DNA of 64,000 nt from Clytia hemisphaerica (lineage: Eukaryota > Cnidaria > Hydrozoa > Leptothecata > Clytiidae). Below the pieces are notes generated by a model, which worked only from the letters and a program-made list of their open reading frames with translations, was not told the origin of the DNA and searched no databases. Positions 1-10,480 of this stretch are shown in pieces. Made by a program: the position numbers and the translations under genes. The DNA lies in NCBI GenBank assembly GCA_902728285.1, contig CACVBU010000879.1, positions 170,382 to 234,381 of the forward strand, read 5' to 3'. Each line of letters opens with the position of its first letter. The first letter of the stretch is position 1.

Positions 1-167
1 TTAAAAAAGGAAAAAACTTTCAAAACAGGACAAAGCAATTTCATATTCATAATTTCCAACAGATTGCAAGGAGGGAAAACCCCCTCGCTTATTAAATTTT
101 GAGATTTCTTCCAACCCCCCTGCACCCTGCTTATTCCAAACCCCCCGACTAACCGAGAGTATTACTC

Positions 168-285
168 AAATAAATGACCTGACTGGTCATTAAAACACAA
201 AGTTAAATCAAAACAAAAATGATAGAGTAGAGCTGTGAGCGGAGCTGCGTAGTTGTATTTTAATGACCAGCCAGGTCATTAATTT
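168..285. repeat. Small palindromic MITE-like inverted repeat
   Basis: Two arms, about 168-198 and 255-285, are reverse complements of each other over about 30 bp with very few mismatches. Each arm is itself a short palindrome, AATGACC then five bases then GGTCATT. The 56-bp centre carries no ORF. The shape fits a very small non-autonomous DNA element or a cruciform-forming repeat. No target duplication could be settled by eye. Confidence 0.6.
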
Positions 286-1143
286 GAGGGCTATGCATGT
301 TAGCCTCCACTGATGCAAGTTACCCAATCTCACGGTACCAAGTTCAAAACAGAATTTATTTCCACATTTGTAAGGTATGCGAACAAAAAGGAGAAAAGAG
401 ACTATTTTAATCTAACGTTTCCAGTCCATCTAAAAAGAACGACACTCAAATATCTATTAAAAAGCACCAAAAAAAGAACAACAAACCCTAACTAATCAAA
501 GAACAACATCCACAACCCCGACCGAAAGTGACTGTACGACGATTCATTCATCATTTTTTGTAACAGGAATTAACTACATATGGTTTAAAAGAACGCAAAA
601 TTATGCATGCGAGTAAGTCTCTATTTGGGTGAGCTGGAAAGATTAGATGAACTAACTCATAAGCAACAAAGTTTTTATAGTTGACGACAAAAGGCATGTC
701 AAAGAAGGTTCAAAAGTTCACGGCAAAAGTTAAACAAAACTTTTCCACATTCAAAAAATGCACAAAGAACATTTCAAAGTAAGTTCTGCAGAAGCTGGGT
801 TCTGGGTTCACCTTGATTCAGCCGGTTTACCAGATGAGTTCATCTCGGTTCCATCCCCCGGTTCACCTTTTTCTAATTTACTTGCCAGTTAAGTCAATGT
901 TGTAGAAGAAGAAGAACTCAGTGAAATCCAATTATCAATCAGTCCATTTTGCTCCAAGGTTGAGTTAAAACTAACCTAAGTCAGTGAAAGTTATAAAATT
1001 GTCCTGTTTTCGCAATCAAGAAATTGAATCTCTCAACCATCAAAATGGAACCAGATTTAGATTCCCTAGTAATGCATTTTCAAAATGAGTTTCAATATTG
1101 AGGTTGGGAACTAGTTTTCTTGGAGTGTTTGATGCCTGATCAT
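286..1143. other. No gene seen
   Basis: Only short ORFs (for example 313-495, plus) without recognisable domains. No repeat structure was noticed. The first 167 bases are likewise blank. Confidence 0.5.
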
Positions 1144-1760
1144 AGCAAAATATTTTTAATTGAGACAATCAAATATTCAGATATGTTGACAATTGTTTTA
1201 CTTTTCGTAGCTATTGTGCGAGATGGACAATTTGCAGAATCATACAAGTCTTGAAGCAACTGTCCATGTGGGTCATTAACTAATCTTGAAACTTCATTTT
1301 TTATTGAATGATGGTTAAAACGATTAGGAAACTCAATATGACAGATAGTTTCATATGTAGTTTTCTCTGAAGCATTATAACATGTTTGACATAATATACA
1401 CTCTAATGGTAAAAACAGATTCTTTTATCTGGTGCAGAACTTTAAGATTTAAATCATAAATTTGGTACTGCAAATATATTAGACATTTTTGAGCATCAAA
1501 TTGTTGAAAGTGACTGTGATCATAATCCGGCCCAAGACAAAAAGAAGGAATCAAATGGTATGTTTCAATCGGTGCATTTGACATAGCGATAAACAATTCC
1601 CTAATCATTAACTTTCCTGAGTTACCACAGTCAATGTCAAAATTATAAACAAAGTCACGAAAACTTTTGACAGAATATAATGCTTGAATAAACAGAATTA
1701 AAAAAGCAGACATATTGACCCAAATTTTTTAGCCCAGCTAGTGGAAAAAGTCTTGATTGT
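1144..1760 (-). pseudogene. Ubiquitin-specific protease (USP, C19) fragment, frameshifted
   Basis: Read on the minus strand, about 1740-1690 gives GLKNLGQYVCFFNSV, which resembles the USP catalytic Cys box (GLxNxGNTCFxNS). After a frameshift the 1713-1375 frame continues with IQALYSVKSFRDF, then LMIRELFIAM and FDAQKCLIYL, matching the helical region and DAQECL-type segment of USPs. A second frameshift near 1420 leads into CILCQTCYNASEK, a zinc-ribbon-like CxxCxxC, and ETICHIEFP, ending at a stop near 1144. USPs deubiquitinate proteins. The His box expected further downstream was not found, so this is a partial, inactive copy. It could be a host pseudogene or cargo of a mobile element; nothing around it decides this. 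Confidence 0.5.
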
Positions 1761-2308
1761 CCTGATATTTTGACGAACACGATGAGAGAAATATAGAAAT
1801 AGTGGATATTTAGGACTGTTCTGTTTTAGTCGGACGTCAAATTTTTTATTTAAAAAGTGTCGGTGTTGATATTTCTTAACCAGATAGTTACAGACAGACA
1901 GACAGGATGCTGGGGAATTTAACTCTTGTGTCAAGCATCAAGAAAAATTTCTCTCAAGTGAAAAGAAAACTATGACTGTAAAAGGTGGAGTGCAATTTCC
2001 TTCCCACTGCTAAAAAAGAGAGTGAGGAAAAAGTCAACAAATATATACTTCCTTGTTGGTGCACAAAGTTGTGTTTTATTGAATCCAAAATGTTATGGTG
2101 GATGAAACTGATTATATGATTTTTCCAAATGATAATCGCCACAGCAGAGCAATAAATTCACTAAACTGGTAGGTAGTTGGAAGAGTTTTCCAAAAGCTTC
2201 CAGGTCGATAAAATTCTTTCAGTAAATATTCTTCGAATAAAAAATTCACATTTGTTCATTCACAAAATGGTTTCGATAAATAAAAATAAAAAGATCGAAA
2301 CCATAACA
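1761..2308. other. No gene seen
   Basis: Short ORFs only (for example 1954-2142, minus), with no recognised motif. The upstream part of the USP-like reading frame may extend a little into this stretch, but no conserved residues could be identified. Confidence 0.4.
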
Positions 2309-2374
2309 ACGAAAATATCAACCAATCAGTTGTCTGATAGTACGAAAATATCAACCAATCAGCTGTCTCATAGG
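2309..2374. repeat. 33-bp direct duplication
   Basis: Two adjacent 33-bp copies (2309-2341 and 2342-2374) share ACGAAAATATCAACCAATCA and differ at only a few positions toward the 3' end. This is a simple tandem duplication. Confidence 0.8.
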
Positions 2375-2831
2375 TGAAGGAAGAGATACAAAATATACGG
2401 AAACGACGACATGTCTCTTTTGGAAAAAAGCCCTAACTCGGACATTTTCGGTGCCGTAAAGATCAACTTTATTAACGAAACCATCTACCAAACCGAGATT
2501 GATACCTATATTTGGACGCGAACACAACCTTGAACGAAATACTTATCTACATTTAACAGATGGGAACTAAATTTTCATTTTCCTTCTGCGCTTCCCTGGT
2601 ATATAGAGTTTAAAGGTACGCACACACTATAGCAAAACTGCTTCGCTCATGTATATTCGCTTCGCAAAAATTTTTGAATTTGATGGTAGGTAAGGATGTA
2701 TATATATATAATTAATTTTGAGTACTTTAACCTCCCCTCTACCAGATGGGAGGGTCACTTCTTTGGCATGGGTGGGCTGCTGTCAGAAATGTTGTCTGGA
2801 ATCCAATCGAACTTTGTCGAACTTAATCATT

Positions 2832-2879
<48 letters not shown>
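2832..2879. repeat. (GATA)12 microsatellite
   Basis: Twelve uninterrupted GATA units are readable directly. Confidence 0.97.
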
Positions 2880-3789
2880 TATTTACCATGATAAAATGCT
2901 ATGGTGTAAAATGTACAGGTCTAGGATAGCTGTTATAAATATGTACATGTTGTCTTTTTAGTGATAAAATACTGATACTAGCTCAAGTTTAATTATACTA
3001 TGCAGTGGAGGCTGGAACTTCGATTTTTGAGGATTACGATTTTATCAGCTTTTTAGCGATTTTTGCCTCGCTAACCCAAATCTCGCAACCTCTTTACCTT
3101 AAAGGAAGATTGAAATTAGAGTTTTTTAGCGTTCCGAAAAAAACGCAAAGCAAAAATTTTTTCATCTTCACAGGATCGATTCTCAACAACAAAATATATC
3201 TTTTGGTCTTTGGGTTTGTTTCTGACGTTTTTCCTTCAAAGAATATCGATCACTTTCCTTTTCCCCTCGAGCGCGCGAGAAAAAAATGATTAGCTCGCAT
3301 TCTCGCGCGGGCGAATAAAGATGAGGCGGCAATCTTGCACTGAGGGGGTGCTACTTAGTTTCCGCCCCATTTTGCGCCCACAATACAATAGAATGGTCCA
3401 AATACGAGGTTATCCAATGATAAACGATGTCGTTCTGTAAGTGTTTATTTAAGTATTTTTGAGCCCAAATTTAAATATCTGGTTAAATAAAAAACAAATG
3501 ATAGCAGTTCTGTTTTTCCTCAAACCCCCGGGAAAATTTTTTTTGCCGACTTAGCTATTTTACAAATTTCGGAAAAGAACTCCCATAGGAATTCCGATAC
3601 ATAACCCGATTGGTTCATTTCGGAACGGCTTCAAGAAAGTCATAATGGCAGATGATTTTAAAAGTTTCTGAGGAAATGTGTGGAATTTATGGATGTTGAT
3701 GGCTTGTTGATTCTTTAAAGAAAAAAAAATTAAATTAAAAAAAAACAAACAAAAAACAAAAAAAAAAAGAAAAAAGGAATAAAGGAAGC
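2880..3789. other. No supported gene; A-rich tract at right end
   Basis: The longest ORF (3005-3289, plus, 94 codons) shows no recognisable domain. The segment ends in an A-rich run (about 3719-3779) that abuts the 3' end of the minus-strand LINE. Confidence 0.4.
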
Positions 3790-3818
3790 TATATATGTTT
3801 TATTGTTCTGCAAATTTA

Positions 3819-4260
3819 TTAAGAGATATGATGAAGGTGGGATTTTAAAGTAGGTTTGGAAATCATTTTTAGATCATTGATTTCAAGTTTAGAATGAAGA
3901 TCATTCCAATCCTTGGTAACTAATGTTGCTATACTAAAGGATCCATATCTTACTGTGGTTGTAGTTAGCGGTTCAAGTCTAAGTGATGATTGACTTTGGT
4001 TCTTGCTTCGGTGTGAGTCTAAGGAAATCAGAACAAAAGTAGTTAGGAGGTATGGTACTTTTGATAAAGTCAAATGCTAGGAGACAGTTTTTAACCTTAA
4101 GAAGTTTTCTCAGGGGGAGGACTGCAAATTTAATAGAAAGAGGACGAGCCGATTCCCTTGGTGGCTTGAAACGCATAATCCGCAAAGCTTTGTTCCGAAG
4201 GACTTCGATTTTATCGAAACTGGCTTGAGTGATATTATATATCCAATTGTTTGAAGACAA
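3819..4260 (-). pseudogene. LINE C-terminal region
   Basis: The 4260-3979 frame reads FDKIEVLRNKALRIMRF, then PLSIKFAVLPLRKLLKVKN. The overlapping 4073-3819 frame ends with VRYGSFSIATLVTKDWNDL. These match the conserved tail found after the RT in many CR1/Daphne-like LINEs (KxxxLQNKAxRxI and RYGxxSxxxxGxxxWNxL). One frameshift lies between them. Confidence 0.7.
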
Positions 4261-4354
4261 TAACTTACATGAGAGTCAAAAAGTGCATAGTAGATAGAAA
4301 AAAGGGTCCCGAAATCAACACAAAGTGTCTTAGTTTGGATAGAAATCCCACTGT

Positions 4355-5142
4355 TCAGGAAAGTTTTGTAGCTAGATCATGTACTTGAGGGTCATCAAGT
4401 ATTATTCCAAGATACTTAGCCTTATTTGTTGGGTGAATTTTCTGTTCACTGAGTATAAAATTAAGATTTCTAGTAATTGCATTCCTGGATGATCTGAACA
4501 AGATCAATTCAGTTTTAGAAGTATTAAGGCTAATTTTATTTGCTCTCAACCAATGGACTAGAAGAGCAGGAATAAGGTTCACCTTTCTGTTGAGTTCTTT
4601 TATTGAATTATCACAGCAAATAAGACTTGTGTCATCTGCAAAGTGAATGGTTGTAGAGTTTTCTAGTGATGAGTGCAGATCATTTATATAGATGATGAAC
4701 AAGAGAGGGCCTAAAACTGAGCCCTCAGGGACACCATGCCTTATTGGTTTGAATTTGGAATGAGAATTTCTTATCTCGACGCATTGATATCTGTTAACAA
4801 GGTATGATTTGAGCACAGCAAGAGTAGGATTTCTAATACCGTTGTGTTCTAGTTTATGGAGAAGAATTTCATGTCAAAGGCTTTTTTAAGATCGATAAAA
4901 TCTCCAGCAGCAAACTGTCCAGTGTCTAAGGCTTTTCTCACAAGTTCTGTTAGAGCAATCACAGTATGGTTCGTGCTGTGACCTTTCCTGAAACCAAATT
5001 GTTTGTCAGTAAGGGTATAATTATGATCAAAGAAGCGAACTAGTCTGTGATGTATAAGCTTTTCAAAATTTTTGTTAATGTTAGACAGTAAAGAGATTAT
5101 TCTGTAGTTTCCTACTTCAAGTTTAGAGTCTTTCTTTTTCAA
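4355..5142 (-). pseudogene. LINE reverse transcriptase, split by frameshift
   Basis: The 5142-4849 frame carries NYRIISLLSNINKNFEKLIH, QFGFRKGHSTNH and FIDLKKAFD (the first catalytic Asp). The 4816-4355 frame carries GVPEGSVLGPLLFIIYINDL and FADD (the catalytic Asp pair), then LRANKISLNTSKTELILF and KAKYLGIILDD. These are blocks 1-7 of non-LTR reverse transcriptases. A lesion between 4816 and 4849 removes part of block 3, so the enzyme is inactive. Linker remnants upstream (5276-5548 and 5661-6056) include FISKINSTIDTHAPIK, typical of the segment between endonuclease and RT. Confidence 0.85.
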
Positions 5143-5929
5143 ACATATGGATAGATGCCATCACTAACACAGCTGTTGAAAATGTGAGCTAGGACAGTGC
5201 TTGCTGTTGGAGCGATTAGTTGGGAAAGAGGTTGGAATACTATCAGGACCTGAAGCTTTACTGATGTCAAGTTCATTAATAAGTTTTTAAGAACGCAGTA
5301 GGCGTAATTTTAATGAAGTTAATGAAGTTAAGAGCCTGGTCGTTAAGAAAGTCAGTAAAGTTTTTGTTTGTTCTAGGAATTTGCTGTTTTGTTTTTTCTG
5401 CTATTGAGCCATAGAAGTCATTAAATACTTCAGCCATGTCTTTATCATTCCTAATTTGAAGTCTGTTATGGAAAATTAGTTTAGGGGAAAGGTCAGTGTT
5501 TGATTTAATACCAATTATTTCATTCACTGCCTTCCATTTTTGTTTCAAGTCATGTCTATTCTCAGAAAAGAAGGTTTTATAGTAGGAGTTTTTGCCTAAT
5601 CTTAAGAGTTTGGAAAGCAGATTTCTGTGTTTTTTGAAGTTGTCATGTTTTTGTTTTTTTTCAGATGAGAATCTTTGGCCTCAATAAATTTCTTATATAA
5701 GTTATTTTTGGTGGAAATAGATTTGAGAAGTCCTTTAGTGATCCAAGGATTTTTTGATATTTGGGTCCTTTTGTAGTTTTTATTGGAGCGTGAGTATCTA
5801 TTGTTGAATTAATTTTTGAGATGAAAGTGCTCAGTTTTTCAGAGGGAGATTTTTCTTGTAGGGTAACAGACCAGTCTATAGAAAGAAAGTCCATGAGAAG
5901 TACAAAGTTTCTAAGGTCTTGTTTACTTG

Positions 5930-6450
5930 ATTTAACTTGAGATGGTTTTGAAGGTTTTAAATCTAGGTTGAGTCTGAGGAAGATGATCAGAGATGCTGCA
6001 TATGAGATTACAGGCCTGAGGTTTTGCAGTGATAAAATTTGTGAATATGTTATCAATCAGGGTTTTTGAGGTTGGAGTTATTCTAGTAGGCCAGGCGATA
6101 GTTGGAATAAAAAAATGTGTTGAGTTGGAGCTAAGAGCAGCAGCAGCCTGTTTAGATTCAGTCATTAAAAGGTCATGCACCCCCACGGTTTGAAGTAGTG
6201 CAACAGTCAAAGTGTTCATAATTATTTAAGATGGAGGAGCCCTTAGCCCTTAGCTTTAATTTTGTTTCAGTAATACGTCCATAAAGTTAAAATTAGTAGA
6301 ACAGTTTTCAAGCATGAATGTAAGTTCTCCAAAGTGAAGTTTTAGAGAGGCAATGTTAAGATGGAGTACAGAAATACTAGGTTTAATTTTGTTGTGTCTA
6401 TCATTTACTTCACTTATAGCTAAGTAAGGGCAATCTAGATTTAATGTATC
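5930..6450 (-). pseudogene. LINE AP-like endonuclease, broken
   Basis: The N-terminal part reads LDCPYLAISEVNDRHNKIKP and then SISVLHLNIASLKLHFGEL, the LxxNIRSL-like start of AP-type LINE endonucleases. A frameshift follows near 6275, where ITETK resembles the catalytic ITETW segment. The 6219-5932 frame contains PTRITPTSKTLIDNIFTN and then SISDHLP, the C-terminal SDH active-site motif. The central catalytic part is degraded. The enzyme nicks target DNA to prime reverse transcription. Confidence 0.75.
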
Positions 6451-6594
6451 ATCCTGTTCAAGAGCCTCCTCTATATCTCTATATTTAATTGCACATTAAT
6501 GTCATTATCAGGGTCCATAAAAAAATAACAGTTCTTACCTTGAAGAGTAAATTTTAAGTTTTCATGTGTAATGTTACCAAAGAGTACCGTTTGG

Positions 6595-6800
6595 TTGAAG
6601 CATTTTTGACAAAACCACTGGTTCTCGTCAAACTGTAGTTGTTCATAGTCTCCTGGAGATGTGTTGTTGCATTTTATATGTATCCAGAGATTGCATATAT
6701 CACACCAGACTGCTTTATGAGTTTTGGCAACAGGGTTAGAGCAGATACCACAGGGGTTCTTGATATTACGTTTTTGCTTAGATATTTTGGGCTTCCTAGG
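6595..6800 (-). pseudogene. PHD-type zinc finger of the CR1-like LINE
   Basis: The minus-strand frame reads NPCGICSNPVAKT, then HKAVWCDICNLWIHIKC, then WFCQKC. This gives the C4-H-C3 spacing of a PHD finger (CxxC, CxxC, HxxxC, CxxC) with the conserved Trp before the last pair. PHD fingers occur in N-terminal proteins or regions of some CR1-group LINEs, where they are thought to contact chromatin or nucleic acid. The frame continues toward the endonuclease and needs one frameshift near 6490. All eight metal ligands appear present. Confidence 0.75.
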
Positions 6801-7563
6801 CCTTTAAAAGAGAGGGTTTAAGAATAAAAAGAGAGTAGAGAGAGTGAGAAAAAGAAAAGTATGTGTAATAAAAAACTAGAAAGCTACAAGTCGTCTGGAC
6901 GAGAATGCAGGTACAAGCTAGTAAGCTACTAGAACAAGGGTAAAACCAAGTCACAGAGAGGAGGACAATTCTGGGAGCCATTCTCAAAAGAACACCACCC
7001 ACTGGATGAAGATTTGTTGTCAAAATCAAACTTTGTTGTCCGATTAATGTTGGACTAAGTTTGGTTGTCAAACTTTAATTGAATACTCATTTTGATAACT
7101 CCACTCCAAGTTTATCAATCATACTTCTTCGTTCCTTATAGAGTGCACAGACACACTTCAATTTAAAAGCCTACTCGGTGTGAAAGAGAAATCATGTATT
7201 TTTTAATACACCGTTCATTACCTCAAATCAAATGACTTTGGAGGTTCGGTGAAATGGTGTCCGAATTGCCATCCCATGTTTTGTCAGATACGCGATTTTC
7301 GCGAATTTTGGCCCTTTTTCGCGAAAGTAAATGTCTTTAAAAATTCTAGGAAGGGCCATTCGCGAAAGTTTATGCTCGCGAAAAATTCTTGACAAAATAG
7401 AAAATCTGTAAAACTTCAAACTTGAATAAAATGTAACTTTTATGGCACTTTTTAGCCTGCTAAAAGACTAATAAGTCAAAGGACAAATGTTTCAAGCCAA
7501 CCCAAGAAGTATTTGTGTCTCTAAGCTATTTTTTCATGTGGAAATTCTCAATTTTACGTCTTG

Positions 7564-7712
7564 ATTCGCGAAAGTTTATGCTCGCGAAAAATATTTTTCC
7601 GTTAAATTCGCGAAAGTAAATGTCGTGAATTTCGCGATTTTTCGTCCTCGCGAAAGTTTCTGCTCGCGAAAGTTTCTGCTCGCGAAAGTTTCTGCTCGCG
7701 AAAGTTTGTACG
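7564..7712. repeat. CGCGAAA-rich tandem repeats
   Basis: About 3.5 copies of the 16-bp unit CTCGCGAAAGTTTCTG lie at 7646-7708. Looser copies of TTCGCGAAAGTTTATGCTCG are at 7565-7590 and 7360-7390. A similar CGCGAAA-rich stretch recurs at 59123-59365. Confidence 0.85.
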
Positions 7713-7721
7713 CCTAAAGTA

Positions 7722-8342
7722 GTCCCAAGTTAGAGCAGTTGACGGTACCAAACTGTCAACTAAACTGAAAGATTTGATACACTGAACCAATTGAACCAAA
7801 TAATAATAATGCTTCTTATACAAAACATAATTTTTCATTACAAAATTGTTAACATTTTAAAGACGAACAACAGATTCAGAATATATATAGAGGTTATTAT
7901 TTTTACAACTCGCACTTTTTTGATCACATTAATTGACATCTTGACATTATAATCATCTTGTTAGACGTTTTGTTTCGAGATTTCTTGCAATAGTTTATTG
8001 TTCAACTTAGAGAGGGAATGTTTGTAAACATATAATTTTTTTCATAGCAGTTATTTGGGGGTGGGGTCGGATTTAGGCAGGGCTGTCAGATTTAGGACCA
8101 CTCACGGTAGTTTCCAAGTCTCAAAAATTGAATGCGGGACTAGGTGTGATGTGGGCGAGTGAAGCGAGCACAATATTGAGTTGGGGGATTCTAGGGGGCA
8201 GAGCCTCACTGAGTGAAATAAAGCATAGTAAACAGTTTTTAAGTAAGGTTAACAGAGTAAAAAAAATGTCTGAGTTTAGCTAGGATCCCATCAGATAATT
8301 TTGATGACAGTTTTTGTACCGTCAACTGCTCTAACTTGGGAC
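7722..8342. mobile_element. 621-bp MITE with TA flanks
   Basis: The terminal inverted repeats begin GTCCCAAGTTAGAGCAGTTG and extend for about 37 bp with one or two differences. Both ends are flanked by TA, as expected for Tc1/mariner-type target duplication. It is inserted in the foldback element immediately beside its right arm. No coding capacity was found. Confidence 0.8.
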
Positions 8343-8856
8343 TATCTGACAAAACATTGGAAGGCCATTCCACCACTAGTTCACCGAACCTCCAAAAACA
8401 TTTGATTTGAGTTCATGAACGGCGTATTGAAAAATTTCTAAACAATTTCTCATTCGCACCGAGTAGGCTTTTAAATCAAAAAATGAAAAAAATCCGTAGT
8501 GGAGGAACACACACGAGTGTCTGGAACGAAGAAGAACAAAATTAGTGGCAAAACGATGGAGCATTTGATTTCACTCGTGCGGCAAGTTACACACTCGTTA
8601 TTTGTTGATCCCATCAGGCGATAGGCAGTTAGGCGCAGACGTTCTCTAAATCTTCAATCAGCGTCCGGTCATTTTGAATGAAAACAAAAAGTTAAAAAGG
8701 GCGCGCTATCAGTGAAAGTTATCGTGACCTGTATGATAGAAAGTTTGATTGATAAACTTGGTGGAAGTATCAAAACAAATTTGTTGTCAAAGAGATTTAA
8801 CAGTAAGTGGAAATACAGGCCAGATAGATATCAACCAGTCCCATGTTTTGACCAAT

Positions 8857-8886
8857 CGTCCCAAGTTAGAGCAGTTGACAGTAGCG
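8857..8886 (+). repeat. Orphan terminus of the 7.7-kb MITE
   Basis: GTCCCAAGTTAGAGCAGTTG occurs here a third time with no matching partner nearby, indicating a truncated extra copy of that MITE. Confidence 0.7.
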
Positions 8887-8889
8887 TTT

Positions 8890-9460
8890 AGAGAGATCTT
8901 ATTTGCTCAAAGCCCATGTTGATAGCTTCGCTAAGTCCTTAAACCTTTGGTTTGATACTCCTCTAACCCTGCGGTGGATGAGTTTTCATAAGTGAATATT
9001 GTGGTCTACAGTATCAAACACTTTTTGGAGATTAATGAATACTCCACACGAATAAAGATCTTTATTGATTTGCTCAATTTTTTTCTGTCAGATTGATATA
9101 AGTGCTTGTTTACTATGGATCCGAATTGGTTTTTGAAGATGAGGTTTTCTTTTTTCAAAATAGTTAACAATCCTGAATTTGATCAATTTAATTCAAAGAT
9201 TGTGTCTATATTTGAGAGAAGCAATATTGGTCATTAGTTATGTGCATCTTGAGGGGAGCCTTTATTTTTGTAAATTAGCATATCTTTCCTAGCTTTAAAA
9301 GGGAAAGGAATTTTCCAGTTTGTATTCAAATGTTGAAGAAGTTATAAGATTTCAGAAATCCCATTTAGTTTAGAACAGTTTTTTAAGATTTTTGTTGCTA
9401 CACTAAAAGGGCCATCAGCTTTTGATTTCAGTGAGTTAATGATTTTTACTATCTCGTGGT
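8890..9460 (-). pseudogene. Second LINE: reverse transcriptase fragment
   Basis: On the minus strand 9450-9360 reads VKIINSLKSKADGPFSVATK, the pre-RT block of CR1-type LINEs. Further down come RPI(L/S)LLSNI-like and FEKRK segments, then GVFINLQKVFDTVDHNI containing the first catalytic Asp region, and RRVRGVSNQRF. Many stops and shifts are present. The YADD block is absent because the element ends near 8890, next to the orphan MITE terminus. Confidence 0.65.
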
Positions 9461-9769
9461 ACTGTATTGGTTGAAAAAATAATGAGTCTATGAGAGAGTA
9501 CCTCATCATATCAGCAAAGTTTTCATCATTATTGTTGGTTGATGTAGAATGGCGAATTTTGCCTGTGATTGGTGCAATGTTGTTAGTTAAGTTCCTCGCT
9601 GGTTAGTTTTTAGGTCTGCCGTGTTAGTTCCATTGATATTTGGAGAAATAGAACTAGTGTTGTAGTTTTCACTATCTTATTGATGCCTTTCTGCCTTTCC
9701 AAAATATTCTTACAATTTTTGATATTGGAATCAAAGTACTTTTTAAAGTGTAAATTTTGAAGCTTGGAT

Positions 9770-10480
9770 ATCAAAGTTTTAGAAGACTAAAAATTGTGAC
9801 AAAATAATGGTCTGAAATTCCCACTAGATTACCAATGCTACCGAGTGACCCACGAAAAAGTATAAGAGTTTGGAGGGTAACTGTGTCCGAAAAAAATTGA
9901 ATTTTAACTAACTTTAACTAATTTTAACTTTTTTCATGGTAAAGAGGAAAGGCAAACTTAAATTTTGATGTATGATTTTTTAACTTTGGAAATTTAGTTA
10001 AAATTCAATTTTTTTCGGAGACAGTTACCCTCCAAACTCTTATACTTTTTCGTGGGTCACCCGGTAGGCTTGAATTTTGTTGGTGAGAAGAGGATTATTA
10101 TTATAAGGGTACTGAATCTATCTGTTTCTCTGGTTGGGAGTGAAAAATACTAGGTAAAAGAGATTGCAGAGCTTTGAGTTGTCAGTTAAATGAGAAGTAA
10201 AAGTTTGATATGGGCGTTGCCAAGAAGAACAGCACGAATTAAGTAACAGTAAGAATTGACAAAGATAGGTCTTCTGTAATGATATCAGTATTGATTGTCA
10301 GATGTCTGTAGATTGTTCCAACAATAACATAGTCTATACCTCCGATATTAGCTTTGGTTTTTGTAAATAAGGGCACTGCGTAGCCTGCAATCACAAGGTT
10401 ATGGAATGGGGCATATAGCATCTTTTCGTTAAGTTCTTGGGAAACAACTTTATGGGAAAATGAAAAATAAATTAGGTAGC
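9770..10480 (-). pseudogene. Second LINE: endonuclease fragment split by a MITE
   Basis: 10421-10239 reads NLVIAGYAVPLF, KANIGG and IVGTIYRHLTINTD. These match the GGGV and IIGxIYRHPN blocks of AP-type LINE endonucleases. After the MITE at 9841-10064 the frame resumes with GNLVGISDHYFV, the SDH active-site block. It continues into the RT fragment at 9460-8890, so the two belong to one element. It is inactive. Confidence 0.6.
9841..10064. mobile_element. 224-bp MITE with 70-bp terminal inverted repeats
   Basis: The arms beginning CCGAGTGACCCACGAAAAAG (left) and CCGGGTGACCCACGAAAAAG (right, reverse complement) match over about 70 bp with only a couple of differences. TA flanks each side (9839-9840 and 10065-10066). 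It interrupts the endonuclease of the second LINE, so it inserted later. It would fold into a near-perfect hairpin. Confidence 0.9.

Larger units (their letters stand above)
3790..6815 (-). mobile_element. CR1-like LINE, near full length but decayed
   Basis: Minus-strand order is PHD finger (about 6790-6600), AP-type endonuclease (about 6450-5930), linker (about 5930-5150), reverse transcriptase (about 5142-4355) and C-terminal region (about 4260-3819). This is the architecture of non-LTR retrotransposons of the CR1/L2/Jockey group, which copy themselves by target-primed reverse transcription. Several frameshifts and stops separate the domain pieces, so the copy is dead. The plus strand is A-rich just outside the element's 3' end, so the element lacks a sense-strand poly(A) tail there, as is usual for CR1-type elements. 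Subclade assignment needs a tree. Confidence 0.85.
7091..8783. mobile_element. Foldback element with long inverted arms
   Basis: The left arm (about 7091-7290) is matched in reverse complement by 8343-8530 plus 8746-8783, interrupted by about 215 bp of extra sequence in the right arm. Landmarks shared by both arms are CCAAGTTTATCAATCA, AAAAGCCTACTCGGTG, CTCAAATCAAATG, TTTGGAGGTTCGGTGAA and ATGTTTTGTCAGATA. The interior holds CGCGAAAG repeats and, near the right arm, a separate MITE at 7722-8342. No transposase is seen, so the element is non-autonomous. Confidence 0.7.

Noticed and set aside
7602..7838. Minus ORF with FREQKLSRAETFASRNFRE-type repeats
   Set aside because: It is a translation of the CGCGAAAG tandem repeat.
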